Shown: positions 21,424 to 34,493 of the stretch, in pieces
Position numbering within the stretch: position 1 is the first letter of the stretch
Layout of the letters: every line of letters starts with the position of its first letter
Assembly (NCBI GenBank): GCA_002099365.1
Contig: MSED01000014.1
Location: 2,232,001 to 2,296,000 of the forward strand
DNA length: 64,000 nt
Source: Phialophora verrucosa
Taxonomy: Eukaryota > Ascomycota > Eurotiomycetes > Chaetothyriales > Herpotrichiellaceae
Direction of reading: 5' to 3'
Made by a program: the position numbers and the translations under genes
The notes under the pieces: model-generated
Seen by the model: only the letters and a program-made list of their open reading frames with translations
What the model was told of the DNA's origin: nothing
Database searches by the model: none

Positions 21424-21873
21424 AGAGGTAAGGAGGTAGGTGTGATAGACCTGTGGAGGGATAGGATACTCGGGTTCAGGTTGTAGTATCGATTGCTCCG
21501 TACCCGAAGTACGCAGTACTAGTAGTCGAAGGCCCGAAGATATCAGTCCACTACAAGCCTACCGACTGCTATCGACTGTCATAGACCCCAGGTCCATCTG
21601 TTGATATTGATATTGATATCAATATCGATTGTAATCCTATCAGACAGTCACGGAGATATCATATATACACCGTACGCGCACGGACAGACGGATCAACATC
21701 ACCCCATGATCTCAATCAACTCTTGTCCGAGACCGGTGGTACGAGTGCGCACTGAGAAACCCTATATTCTACACCGTAGCCGACCGACCCTACCGTATCC
21801 TACCACACCGTAGCCGATCAAGCCGACCGACCCTATCCCGTCCTCGTCAAGACCTGGTGTGGGACAAAGCGGC
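21424..21873. other. Convergent intergenic region RQC2 / SLATT gene
   Basis: About 450 bp between facing stop codons. It holds an 18-nt perfect palindrome (21609-21626) and loosely repeated CCGTAGCCGACCGACCCTA-type segments around 21775-21840. No coding signal is seen. Confidence 0.5.
21609..21626. repeat. Perfect 18-nt AT-rich palindrome
   Basis: GATATTGATATCAATATC equals its own reverse complement and sits in the 3' region of RQC2, preceded by further TTGATA units. It could form a cruciform or hairpin near transcript ends. The function is unknown. Confidence 0.7.
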
Positions 21874-22956
21874 TCACGCGTCTGGAGGAGGATCAGAGCC
21901 CGGTGTTGGCATTGGCTGTGCAGGCGCATTCGCCGGCGCGGTGGCGCTGGTGCTGGCTCCCCCGGTCCCATTCTGGGTCCGGGTCTGTGTCTGTGTCTGT
22001 GTCTGGGTCTGCGACCTGCCCGGACTGCTCAAGCTGACCCATAGGTCGGGGTAATTGGCCTCGGACTACGCGGTGGTTAGGAAGGAGTGTGTAATCAGCG
22101 CCCGAAACGGACCCGAGCGGGGACGTGGGAGAGAAGAGAGCAACGCGAAGTAGAGCAGAGCAGAACAGAGCAAAGCAGAGAAAGGCAGAGCAGACGACTC
22201 ACATCCGCAATGGCGTCTTTATACTTGGCCCACAGGTAGTCGACCTTGTTGTCGAGGTCGAAGTCGGCACGGCCCGTCTCGGCGTCGACCCGCCACAGGT
22301 CCTCGTAGACGTCGCGCAGACCGTTGCGGAACTGCAGCGCGCGGTTGGGCTGGTTGCGGCTCTTCAGGAAGGTCAGCAGGCCGGCCACGACGGTGTTGAT
22401 GGCGCCGAGGACGGTGATGGCGATGCGCGCGGCGTTGGAGTTGGTCGTCCCGATGGCGGTGACGGCGGCGCCGATGCCGATCTGCAGCCACAGCATGCCG
22501 TGCGAGGCGCCCGCCACGAGGTAGTAGTAGCGCGTCTGCGCCCGGTAGGCCTTCTCGAGGTGTGCGCTCAGCGTGTGTTCGGGGATGGCGGCTTCAGAAA
22601 CGGATGAAATTCGTCAGTCTTGTCGTTCGCTGTGCGCGTGGCTTACCTGGATGGCGGTGGAATGGGGACGAAGGCCTGTGTGGTAGCCGATCCGTCCTCG
22701 TCCTCGTCCTGCTCCGTTGCAGGTCAACGTGGGAAGGCTTCGTACCGTCCTCTGGGATTCCCACCCTTCTACGGAATGCCCTGCGCCTGTCACTGGCGTT
22801 GGCATTGGAACTGCTTGACATGTTCCGTGACGTGGCGACGGGGGCACCGTCACGGCCGCTGACGTCACTTGGACTTGGTCCGTCAATCTGAGTGTCTGGT
22901 GCTGCGGCGGTGGTATCGGTAGGGTCTATGAGTGGACTTTGGCTGTCCGTGGACAT
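21874..22956 (-). CDS. SLATT-domain two-TM membrane protein (fungal type)
   Basis: Three exons on the minus strand: 22956-22647, 22591-22203 and 22065-21874, giving 296 residues. Intron 1 (22592-22646) has GTAAGC, a CTGAC branch site and an AAG acceptor. Intron 2 (22066-22202) has GTGAGT, CTAAC and TAG. Both junctions keep the frame. The order is: a disordered Ser/Pro/Arg N-terminus; an amphipathic segment HLEKAYRAQTRYYYL; two membrane helices (MLWLQIGIGAAVTAIG and ARIAITVLGAINTVVAGLLTFL); a conserved helix NRALQFRNGLRDVYEDL; then a tail with a Gln-Thr repeat. This matches the fungal SLATT (SMODS and SLOG-associating 2TM effector) family. SLATT proteins in bacteria act as predicted pore-forming effectors of defence systems. 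The fungal role is unknown. Confidence 0.85.
21985..22011 (-). repeat. TCTGTG microsatellite inside the SLATT gene
   Basis: About four GTCTGT-type units encode a Gln-Thr tract in the third exon. It is length-variable in principle and stays in frame because the unit is six bases. Confidence 0.65.
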
Positions 22957-24142
22957 GAGAGGGACTGCACTTCGTGGGCTGGGGATCAGGCTGAAGGTGA
23001 GGCTGACGAGCAGAATAACAAGGCGAATGTGTCCGGGAGGGTGAGAGTGAAGAGGAGGCTGGCCATCCTCGCAATATATTGCGAGGTGTTGTCTTGTGTT
23101 AATGACGGGCAGTCGCTCTCATGTCTGCGTATGACCGTCTCGAGCTCGCCACCTCAAAGAGCTGAGGTTCACAACGTCCAGCTAGCTGCAGACCCGTCAG
23201 TGGCCAAGACAATAAGAATGTCGCCGTCAGTACGAAAGGCCTGGACGAGGTCCCTGCTCCATGTGATAGCCGGTAGCCCTGCAAGCGAGAAATATCGGCC
23301 ATTCAGGCATACAGCAGAGGGAAGCTGCTGCAGGGTGTCAGTGGGATGCGCGAGATGAGGCTGACCGGAGAGTATCACGAGCGAAGCACATGATTGCAAG
23401 AGCTCAGGCGTCGCTTAGTTAACGAACATGCCTGGAAAGCCGTGTCACACAACAATTGCGGTGCCTGCTTCGGTCTCGTAAATGGTTTGCACCGCGACGT
23501 CAGCATGTGCTCGGCTTCGTTTGGCAAAGCGTTGGTAATGCATCCAAGTAGATGAACGGCGAGTCCCGGCAGATATGCCACCTCTGAAAAGTGATCGAAT
23601 GATATCCGAGACATTAAATTTGAGTCAGGCTGTTCTACTGATCAATCACTTGGAAACGACCCTCGCCAAACGATCGTTGCCGACTGTCGCGCAGTCTGTT
23701 TTAGGGAGCCGATGCACGCGGTTTCGCTGTCGCGGTCCGCATTCAGCCAGCCTCATCACAGCTCATGGTGCAACAACTCGTAAACCGGGTGCAGAAATCG
23801 GCATGAAGAGTGTTCAGCTGTCAATGCCCAGCCAGCCACCGAGGCGTTGTCCGGTCGTGGCATGTTGGCGCGGGGCAGGGGGACTAGGAGGGGCACAAGG
23901 GGACGATGGGAAAGTGTTGCTTGCAAGGCTTGAGGAGGAACAGGCAAGTGAGCGCCGACTGTCGAATGTTAGGAGCATCTGTGTTGGGCGAGCATCGCAG
24001 CCATCAGCAGAATGATAAGATTCCTGGTGCCGGTTTTGGCACCCCATGATTAGTGAATTTCCGCCCCTTGGAGCAAAAACAACTGAGGAAATGCATGATC
24101 GCTGAATTCCCTCCAGCGTTATTTCAGTAATGGCGAATAACG
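22957..24142. other. Intergenic left of the disrupted gene
   Basis: About 1.2 kb. ORFs such as 23575-24015 (146 codons, +) have no recognisable domain and irregular composition. I see no gene, RNA or RIP signature here, so the composition change happens only inside the transposon boundary. Confidence 0.4.
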
Positions 24143-24560
24143 ATGCTCAATTACAAGCGAATGTTGAGATGCTTGAACGGATGCTCGTTAACCTTTCAAA
24201 TATTGTCGGATCTTCATCTTGAAGTTGGAGATCAATATCAGAGCTTCCATATTCCTGTCCGAGCCCCTTTTCTGCTCCTTGCGGGTGACATTGGCCGACT
24301 TCAGGATTACGAAAAATACCTTTCTTTCCTCACGACACAATGTTCGAAGTTCGATGCAGTGTATCTAGTCCTTGGAAATCATGAGTTTTACGGTCTATCT
24401 CGATCTGATGGCTTGGCTCGTGCTTACAGGCTTGAGGAAGAGGAAAAAGTCATGGGACGACTGAAAGTCCTACATCGGACAAGACTGGACGTTCACCCAT
24501 CCCTCTGTATCCTTGGATGCACCCTCCACTCACATATCCGCCCACAAAATCGCACAGTGG

Positions 24561-24565
24561 TCCAG
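24561..24565 (+). repeat. Target-site duplication of outer element, left copy
   Basis: TCCAG immediately precedes the left LTR. The right copy at 43724-43728 is TCTAG, differing by one C-to-T change of the RIP type. Confidence 0.85.
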
Positions 24566-24992
24566 TGTTATGAATCGCTCCACGTGAGGTGATGCTACGG
24601 TTCAAGAGGTTTCTCTCGCTGGTGGAGTAGTAACGTGATGCTAGCCTGAGGTAAAGGTACGCGGTTACTTGTAACGGCGTAAGGTGAAGCAACACTCCTG
24701 TATCCTGAAGGTAGGGGTCGGAGTATAACTGTTATTAACTATATCTCTTATAGAGATGGATCTAACTATAATTATATATATAGATAGGTTTCCCGTTTAG
24801 GTAGGTCTAGGCGTTATATAGTTATACCTGTTGCTTTTATACTGTATAGCCTATATAACGACCTATTTCCTATTTTAGAAGTCACGTGAGACTATATAAC
24901 TTAAGTTAGCCTTACCTACGAGGCTGTTTTCTGTTCGCTCAACCTTTCATCTTTTAATCCGGGCTTAGTCGTATAAAGGCCGGTTCGTAATA
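24566..24992 (-). repeat. Left LTR of outer element (3' LTR)
   Basis: 427 bp starting TGTTATGAATCGC and ending GGTTCGTAATA, where the terminal ATA is probably RIP-altered from ACA. It aligns without gaps to 43297-43723, and every mismatch I noted is a transition. This copy keeps more CG, CA and TG than the right one. Confidence 0.9.
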
Positions 24993-25005
24993 CTTTCCCC
25001 TCTTT
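24993..25005 (-). other. Polypurine tract of outer element
   Basis: CTTTCCCCTCTTT on the plus strand, i.e. AAAGAGGGGAAAG on the minus strand, abuts the left LTR. That is where the plus-strand primer of a minus-oriented element should lie. Confidence 0.7.
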
Positions 25006-25079
25006 AGCTTATCTGTTGTCCGTAATATACTTAAGGTAGGCTACCGCCTATCTACTTATCGTTCTCTTTCTCTTTATAG

Positions 25080-25638
25080 CTAACTATATAGGCCTTTAGG
25101 GTATAGAAGTTAAACCCTAAACCTCTTAAGTCGTTTAAGCCTGTCGTCCCGTAGCAGCAGCATTAGAACGCGATTACTAATTATATCGAATTTATTAAAT
25201 AGACTAAAGCGATAATAGCCTATACCGAGTATATAAACTGCGATAAGGTTTACTTTTATTTTAGGGAGTAGAGCGTAAAGTACGCCGTATACCTTCGGTA
25301 CCGAAGAGAGTATAACGGAACCTTTTCCGTAGAGGAGCTTCGTAAAATTAGAGAATAAAAGAAATAATTAGCGGCTAAGTTAAGGGCTAAAAGGCGTGAG
25401 ATTACATGTTTATAAAGGGTACTTATAGAGTTAGAGGAGGGCGATACCGACCTCTAAGATTCCCTAGCTCGGTTAGATAAGATTTCTAGTAATATATTAA
25501 AACGAGAAATAATAGCGTTAGGTGCTTTTAATAAGGTGCCTACCTAAAATAAAGTAGCTCTTATCGAGCTTAACTTCGTTTAATATAAGGCCCCCGTAAC
25601 GGAGTCTATTAATTAGAATAAGGTGCTAAACTTTAATA
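25080..25638 (+). pseudogene. RIP-degraded extra reading frame antisense to the outer element
   Basis: Between the left LTR and the inner insertion, the plus strand reads as a protein-like frame with only RIP-type stops. It is rich in Lys, Arg, Glu and Leu (for example FSVEELRKIRE and AAKLRAKRREI), suggesting a coiled coil after a Cys-containing start. Its orientation is opposite to pol. Similar small coiled-coil ORFs are found next to fungal transposons in my recollection, but I cannot name a family. It appears to end near the inner-element junction, at a TAA completed by the sequence right of the insertion. Confidence 0.4.
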
Positions 25639-25642
25639 GTAG

Positions 25643-25941
25643 TGTAATAGGGCGGTGATACTTACAGCGCTAATTAGCTATATGTGCCTATATAATGTAC
25701 AGATAAGTAACCGTGCTATCTAATTAGTTGAATCCTTAGCGTAAGGCTATATACCTCCGCTATATATTGTAGGTAGAGTAGTTATACGTATTTAATATAT
25801 ATATATACTATAGATAATAAAATATATAATACCTTTACTTATAAAGCTATTCATTACTATATAGTGTACCGGGGACGAAGAGGCAGTGCCTGCCGCCGCA
25901 CGACCCTTTATCTAGAGGCTATAAAGCCTTACCCTAGTTTA
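25643..25941 (+). repeat. Left LTR of inner element (5' LTR)
   Basis: 299 bp from TGTAATAGGGCGGTGATA to CCCTAGTTTA. Gap-free match to 37024-37322, with transitions only among the differences I checked. It is more RIP-altered than the right copy. Confidence 0.88.
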
Positions 25942-26879
25942 TTAGTGCCTCTAATAAGAACGTTCGCCTGAGAATATTCGGACTGTGGTAACGCGGGTGA
26001 GTCTACGCGCGGCAGGACGATCGAATAGACGACTGAACAATAAAACGACGATATGACGCTATAAATAAACGAGGACCGACTAGACTGACTATTTATTTAT
26101 CTACCGATTAATTAACTGGAACTGGAGAAGCTGGCTATATATATAGGACCGCTATACGGGGGAATCGTCTGAATTACTGGCTAAGTAAGTCCGTTTCGCT
26201 GTACAGGCGTAGGTTGTAAACTGTACTAGCTGTTTAAGGAGACCGCTACTCGGGGTGTTCTTTTAGGGTTCTAGCTATATATATTAGCTGCTACTATATA
26301 GGGCGGAAACTAATAACTAAATAATTACCTAAAAGACTTAAGACTAACGACTAGCACTCGAAGAGGGGAACGCGATTAACCCTAATACCCCTTAAGCTCT
26401 TAAGGAGAGTAGGTTATTCGGGACTAGAGACCTATTTAGCGGGGAGCTAATATTAAAGTATTAGTTATATTTAGTAAAGAGAAACTCGATAGTCGGACGC
26501 GAAGGAACGACTATAGGTAGTAACGGAAATTACTAAAATCGAATTAAGAGAGGGGATTCTCTAAAACTTTAAGACTATCTACGAACGCTTAAGAAAGCGG
26601 TAATTATTAACTACTAAGAGAAGTAATCTTTTATATATATAAAAATAATAAAATATATAAATATCTAGAGTTTAGATTACTTTACTTAAGAAAATAAGAC
26701 TTATATTTATTATATTTTATTAAACTAATAAAGGGGCTAAAGATAGCTTTATTTAGGGCCTTAAATAGAAAAGGAAAGGTAATATCGTCTACCGCGGCGA
26801 GCGATATTATATAGGGATTATTAACGCCGGAAATCTTAACGCCGCCGGTATATACTCCTTCTATAATAATATCTATAAG

Positions 26880-27600
26880 AGAGATGCCTTAGAGCTCGGA
26901 TAGGAGCGATAACCTACTATACTTTAACAGAAGGAACGCGACTATCTTCTTCAAAGAGTTTAAAGAGCTATATAGATATAATTAAGTAATAGATAGTAAA
27001 GAGCGTATCTAGAGATTTATATATTTTATATTAAAGATAGAGAAAGAGAGGTATAAAGAGCTTATAGAATATAATAAGATAGATTAGATAAAGTTTAAAG
27101 AGAGAGTTCTAAATAAATATAAAGATTAAGATAAGATATAATAAATAATAAATATATATTATCTTTATATACTCTTAAGACGCTATCGCGATAAGTCTTA
27201 GAACCTTAATTTATATCTTTATTAGTTCTATAAGGCTATAAAGTATTTAATCGATAACGGAGTAAAGACTAACTATACTTACTATTATCTTTTTCTCTTT
27301 AAACTACTAAAGGTATATATAAATAAGATTTAGAAGAAATAGAATCTATTAGATAGGAAGCTAGAGAACTTAAACTTCTAGAAGTGCTAAGAATAGATAA
27401 AAGACTTATAGAAAATTAATAACGAAACTAGTAAGTTTATATAGGGTATACTAAACGAGGAATATTAGGACTTAATATATAAAAAAGAGACTCGACCTTC
27501 TATATTCCGGAAGGAGGAAGCTCGAGAAGATAAATATCGAAAAGATTAATTAGACGATATAGCTATAAAGACTAAAGAGAATATATAGATATAGTTAATA
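26880..27600 (+). pseudogene. Gag-like remnant of inner element
   Basis: A plus-strand frame with RIP stops gives FFKEFKELY and a Lys/Glu-rich helical stretch, of the kind seen in Gypsy Gag capsid regions. In 27001-27600 I find no CA and a single TG dinucleotide. The identification rests on position and general pattern, so it is weak. Confidence 0.35.
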
Positions 27601-30189
27601 AAGCCTACGACCTTAGGAACTACTATATCTTCGGTAGATAAATTAACTCGATTAATAAGAGCGTTTACTTTACTAATCTAGGTGTATAATATGATTACTC
27701 TTAACTTTATAAATAGATTAATTAAAGCCTTAAGGGGAGTTCCTCCGAAAGTAATTTAACTTTCTCGGGGACCTTCTTTCTAAGAACGGTCGATAAGGTT
27801 TAGTGGTAATCTATAGTACTATACTAGAGGGTAATTTAGTCGGTGTAAGTTAAATATAAGTATTACTAGAGGGAGCTGCTTTCTCTATAATTAATAAGGT
27901 TATATATTACGTAAAGATCTATAATAAGTATATTAGAAGGTCGCCGGCGTATTATATCTTAATCTAGATTATAAGATTATACTAGAGAGGTTCCGCGGTT
28001 AAGATCGGCTCTTGCTAGTATTGCTGATTCTATAGAAAGAGACGAAGCTTAAATATCTAGAATAGATTATGTATAAGATTAATAAGTATACTAGTGTCTC
28101 TTTTAGATAGCTATACGGTACGAAGAAAGAGGATTTAAAGTCTCTCTTAGTAAAGATAAACCTTATTTAAGCGGTTAGATTAAAGCTAAATTATAGTATA
28201 CTAAAAGATTTAAAAGACGATTTATATATACTAAAGCTAACTAGGCTAAAAGGAATTCGTATTAACTAGCTAAAGACTAATATTTATATTAACGCCTTTA
28301 GAAAGTAACCGGCACCCTAGTAAAGAGGATATATATAAGCGAAGTACCTCTAGACTAGTATATACGAGCCTATTATAGACGGTTAGCGACGTTATATAAC
28401 GCGACGAATAAGACTAAATAGAGAGATTATCTTTAATAGTATTATAGACGATATTTCCGCGCTAGAATAGTTAATTAATTAAAGGCCGCTAATAATTCTA
28501 TATAATATATAGGATAACCGAATATATAACCTACGGTTAGAAGATACTAAGATAGGTAACGATAATAAGTATATACGCTTAAGGTAAGTTTTATAGCGCT
28601 TACGTATTATAAAGGAGATATAGTATAGACCGTCTAGTCCTAAGCCTTTCCGGAAGATACTCTCGTAGGATTTAAATAGTACTGGGAGAATTATTAACTA
28701 GCTGCTAGATTAAGAGGTGACTATTTAATTATAAGATCTACTGTTAATAAAAGAAGTACGCGACGAGTGGTTTTCTTATAAGTATTAGTATTATAATAAA
28801 GGTAGGTAAGAGCTAATTTATTAGATATATTCTTTATAAGTTAGAACGATATAGACTTAAGAAGGGCTTATTATAAGAGTTAATACGATATAGATAAGCC
28901 TAAATAAGGACTGTCCGATATATCCGCGACTGTATTATAATAGCTATCTCTATTTACCGATAAAGATACGAAAGTAATATAAAGATTTATTACTAGATAT
29001 TAGAGCGGAGATTAATTTAATATTCTTAAGTCTAGTTAAAGACCGGGGATTATCTTAACTTATACGGAAAATAAAGTTTATCTATAATACTATAGGATTT
29101 AATAGAGACCGAGAAGATTTTGTAGATATAATCGAAGATATAGTAGTTAATATCGCTAGGATTAAAGTCTTAACTAATATTTATATAATAGATATTATAG
29201 ATTCGATATATCGCTTTATCTTAAGTAAGCTGTTTTAGAAGGCTACTTAAGGCTTAATCTAGAAGAAGAACGATAATATATATATTATAAGTTTAATAGA
29301 TAGCTTTAATAAAAAGCGGCTTTAGCTTCTCGTATAATTAGCTTTAGATTTTAGTAATAATATAATAATAAAGTTAATAGTTAAGCTTATATATATATTT
29401 ACTTTAAAAGGCTAGACGAATATAAAGAGATAAAAAGGTCTATACTCACTTTAATTAGAGCTTAGTGAAATTAAGGGAGAGCGTAAGTAATCGACTTTAA
29501 GGTAAATAAGAATAATACTTTAATCTTTACTTTAGATACTTACGATCTAAGTAACGATAAGTTCGACGAGATATACTTTTAGGCTTAACTTTTTAATATT
29601 AAAGATAACTAATAGCTAGTAAAGTCCTTAAGATTATTTAATAAAGAAGCTATAATATAAGACTTAAAGAATAAATAGTATTATAAATAATATTAATTTA
29701 GGAAGCCTTTAGAAGCTCGCGTAAATACTTTATATAAGCGGAAGACTAATAAGATAAAACCTATTAATTTAAATTTCTAGGATAGTTCGACGCCTAGTAG
29801 GCTCTTAGACTAGCGCGTAAGGGTACGGGAGTAGGTAAAGGCTATCTATAACAGCCGGCTATATATATTCGCGGATTAGATAAGTCTATACTTTACTAGA
29901 TTTCCTCGAAGGTAACGTTTAACGCCCGAATATCTAGAGAAACTAGTTATCGGATCTGATTTAATGTCGGATAAGAAGGAGATTCTTATAGAGATTCTAT
30001 ATAACCGCGAAGAAGCTTTAGCTTAAGACCTTAAAGAAATTAGGCGGATTTATTAGGAAGTAGTATCTCTATAGGTAATAAGGACTATTCTATATACTCT
30101 ATAGTAGGTAAAGAGCTTCTTTATTCTAAAAGTACTTAAGTTAGTAGTAATTACACTAGTAAAGAAGAAGATTAACTTAGATCTCTTTA

Positions 30190-31420
30190 AATTAAAGTAT
30201 AGATTGTACCGGAATCCGTTCTTTCTAGTTAAGAAAAAGAAGCTTAGGGAGTATTAATTAGTAATTATAGTATAGAATATTAATTAAGTAACAATTCGAG
30301 ATATAAATCTATCTCCTTTAGTTAATAACTTTACGGAAGAGTTCGGCGGAATATAGATAATTTTCTTATTAGATTAGCTTTTAGGCTATAATTAAATTAA
30401 ATTTATAAGAGAGAGCTAAAATCTAATAGAGATTTATACTTTAATTAGACTTATTTATTATATAATACTTCTATAAGATATAACTAATTCTATAGTATAA
30501 TTTATATGAATTATAAACTAGATTCTAAAGGAATAAATATTAAAAGCTGCTCGGCTATTCCTAGACGATATTAGTATAAAAGGACTAAAGAGTAACTACT
30601 AGTAACTAAAGGTAATTCTCTAAGTATATTTATATATACTAGAATATCTAATAAATCTAGACGCGGTGCTGTTTAATCTTAAGCTTATTAATACTACTAT
30701 AGCCGGATAAAAACTATAGCTTTATATATAAGGGATTAAGATAGTCGGGTATATCTATAATTGAAATAAATAATATCTATAATAGTCTAAGATTTATAAG
30801 ATCTTAATATAGCTAACTTCGATAAATTAGCTAGAACTTTATAGATTCCTTAGGATTTATATATACTATTATATATAGATTTTTTATTTTATAATAATAA
30901 TAGAGCCTTTATATAACTTACTTTAAAAGAATATTATCTAGGTCTAGATAGAGATATACGCTAAAAGTATAGAAGGACTAAAGAAGGCGTTATTTACTAC
31001 TCCCGTATTAATTAGCCTAAACTATCGAGAAGGCGTAGGCTTAATTATACTTATTATTAATGTTAGCGGAAGAGGCTAAAGCGCTATAATTATATAGGAG
31101 AATCTAGTAATAGATAAATAATAGGCTATAAGGTACGAGAGCGGTATTTAGTCTAAGGTTAAGAGAGAGTATAATGTACTTAAGCGGGAAGCTCGCGGAT
31201 TACTAAAAACTCTTAAGAAATTTAAATATTAGCTATACGCTATTTACTTTATTATAGAGATTAATATAATAACTCTTATAGCTTAGCTTAATTAGTAGTC
31301 GACCGACTTACTTAAGGCTATTATTAATTAATAGCTAGTATAGATCTGTAGGTTCGATTTTAAGATATAATATATTCTAAGTAAGTAAAATATAGTTGCT
31401 GATATCTTATCTTAACGCCC
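30190..31420 (+). pseudogene. Reverse transcriptase-RNase H remnant of inner element
   Basis: The plus-strand frame reads RNPFFLVKKKKL near 30210, then LVNNFTEEFGGI and, further on, FLDDISIKG, the Y/F-x-D-D active-site region of the RT. RNase H follows around 31150-31420 with REYNVLKREARGLLKTLKKF. Numerous TAG/TAA codons replace Trp and Gln, as expected from RIP. The match is to the common fungal Ty3/Gypsy pol type. Confidence 0.8.
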
Positions 31421-31899
31421 TTTAATCTAGAAAGATATTAAAGAAGCTAAATAGGAAAAGGATATTAAGGATTAAATTAAAGTTTAGATACTTTTTATAT
31501 AGGGAAGTCTTTAACTAATTAAATAGAATACTGCTTATTAAGACTTTACTCTAGTAAAACCTATAGTTGTTTATATTCGAGATTAATTCGTAAACTTTAG
31601 GGAACCTTATATAATTTAGTTATTTAAGGGAGAGTACTTAAAGGAATTAAAGAAGCTCGCTAAATATCTATAAGACTAGTAACGTTCTCTAGAGATAAAT
31701 AATAATAAGTTTCGAAAACTATAGAAAGACTTAGTTAACTACTTTGTTAGAGGAGGGTACTTATTTCGAAAGCTAATAGAGAATAAGTCGAGTAGAAGAG
31801 TAATTAATAATAATGTAGAAAAGTAAAGGATACTTAAAGTAATATATAATAATATTAGATATTTTAGTTAAGAAGTAATATATTAGAGGGTATTTAACT

Positions 31900-32400
31900 A
31901 TTATTACTAGAAGGGTTAGTATCGAGATATAGAAGTATTTATAAAGACTTATTTAGAATATTAGTTTTATATAAGTTAAAGGCTATATAACGCGATATTC
32001 CTAACTTTAGTTAATAAGCGCTAAAAATAAATTAGTATTAATTATACTTTAATACTAATATCTTAAGAAAAGAGGTATCTCGTTAAAGCCCGAAGTAATA
32101 TAAGCGGCTAGATAAAAGCGCGAAGTATTACGGCTGCTAATAGTGCTACTATAGTAAAGTTCCTCTAGGAAGAGATTATTTATCGCTATAGACTATTTAG
32201 ACGACTAATATATAATAGCGGACTAGAGAATAAGGGTTAGGTAAAAGTACTTATAGATAGATATAGGATTAAATATATAGTTACCTTTATATATTATCCG
32301 TAAGTAAATAGCTAAGTAAAAGTTAAGTATAAAGGCGTTATAAATACTCTCTTAAAGATAACTTATACTAACGGCGGCGGTACCTAAATAAATTACCTTT
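31900..32400 (+). pseudogene. Integrase remnant of inner element
   Basis: Around 32215-32300 the plus strand reads N-S-G-L-E-N-K-G followed by a stop and VKVLIDRYRIKYIV. This corresponds to the DxGxEN block of the retroviral-type integrase core, with Asp altered to Asn. A stretch with the HPQANG position reading YP-stop-VNS follows. Frame and spacing agree with Gypsy integrases. Confidence 0.7.
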
Positions 32401-34493
32401 ACGCTATTCTTTAGGCCGACTAAACGATAGTTAAAGCTAAGACCGGTATAACACTATATAAAGTTAAGTTTCTTAAATGATTAATTCTTCTTATTAAACT
32501 CGAGATTATAATATAGAATATTATAAATTAAGATAAGGTTATTAATATTATTAATTTAATCGCTATATATATATAAGCTCTTAAAAGATATAATCGAGAT
32601 CTAGAAGAGGCGGCGGTATATCTAAATAGAATATAAAAACTAAAGAAGAAGTATTTTAATAAACGTTATAACCTATACTTATAGCTACTTAAGGAGAGTA
32701 TATTAATATTAAGCTATAATATAACCGAGTTAATAAATATATCTATAGAGAAGAAGTTAGTATTTCGCTAATTTAGACTATTTAGAATTATAGAGGTAAA
32801 TTAAGAGAAGGGGATATATATTTTAGCGGAACTCGATAGCTCCCGACTACGGGGAATTTATATAGCTAGCTGTCTTAAGCGATTTTACTAACGCCCCGAA
32901 GATTTCCTTATAGATACTAAATTTATACTTAAGAATAATCCTTAGGAAGAAGAAGCTCGCGAAGTTTTAACTTTTAATCTTTTTTATTTCGCGGATATTA
33001 AAGAGTCTTTAGACGATAATAATATACCTTCTCTATAAGAGATGTTTTTATACTTATACTATAGCTGGCGGCTTAAATAGAGAGCGAGGATATTACCGTC
33101 GATAAATAAAGAATTAGTATTTATAGTAGAGATATCTTCGGTTAGCGATAAAATTCGAGAATAGTATATTAGGTTAAATGTATTTAGTAAGTCTATAGAG
33201 GAGTAAGGTAAGTGCTCTACTTTATACCGTACTTTACTATATAAAGTGGTAAGGGAAGTATAGTATCGCTATCGCTAGTATAGGAAAGTTTAAGATTAAA
33301 TTTCTTTAGTTATTTACGGTTTTCTTTTAGTTGAGTTATAATAATTTAGCGTTTAAAGTACGGTTATAATAGGGATTTTCTTAAAATTAAGTTACTTTAG
33401 CTTACGGATCTTATTATCCTATTAGTCTAGGATCTTAAAGAGAGAAGTAATACTAGAGTAAGGTATTACTGCCCTAGGTGTAGTAAATATTAGAATTACT
33501 AAATAAAGCTAGAAAAGTTAAGCTAAGAATAGTATAGTGTAGCTAGAGTAAAGAAAAATTAAGGTTAGCGCTAAAGATTTTAGTGTTATCTTTAATTAGT
33601 TATATATACCTATATATTATATAGAGTTCTAAGAAGCGTTATAATTAGTTAGACTTTAATATAGTTAAAGGAGCCGCGATATTAAATAGTATTAATAATA
33701 AATCGAATATTAGTTATTAGTAATAAGAGTTAGGGGCCTAATAGTATTATATAATAGAGATTCGGGTTATATACGAATATAATAAGGAGGAAACGATAAA
33801 TTAACCTTTATATAACTGTCTGATCTCTTAGATCGCTATTCCTAAGCTATTATATAGTAAATATATATTATTTAGACTAAAAGTCTCAATAAGCTTAAAA
33901 AGTAAAAGGGGTAATAAAAATACTCTATTATCTATAAATAGTAATATTTTATCTTATTATATTATTACCCGATATTAAAGAGTATTAGTTTATAGTATAT
34001 ATTTATCCTTACCCTCTCCCTCTTAATTATTTATAGATACCTTCCTTCTTAACTTTACGCCTTTCTTCTTTAGTATAAACTTTAACTATTAAATAGTTCT
34101 TCTTTATTACTAGTTTAATCTTCTAAATTATTTTAGAATCTCTAAATCAATCTTTAACGCTTCTATAACTACTAGTGTTTTTATTAAGTTCGCCTTTTCT
34201 CTCTCTCTTTAATATTTTAATTATACTATAAGCCTTATTTAACTATACGCTTTATTCCTATTACCTTTTAGATTCGTCTTTATAGCTTTTTACTAAAAGC
34301 TTAAACTAATTTTACTGTTAAGATATTTAGAGCTTAGCGTTAATTATAACTAAAGCCGCCGGTTATTCAGCTAAATCCTAATTCTATAGTTCCTATTAGC
34401 TAACGATAAAAATACTAAGCTCCTAATACCTATACGGTCGATAACTAGCTTATCTTATTAGTGCGCTACTCTACCTAAACTAAAGAAGTGTCC

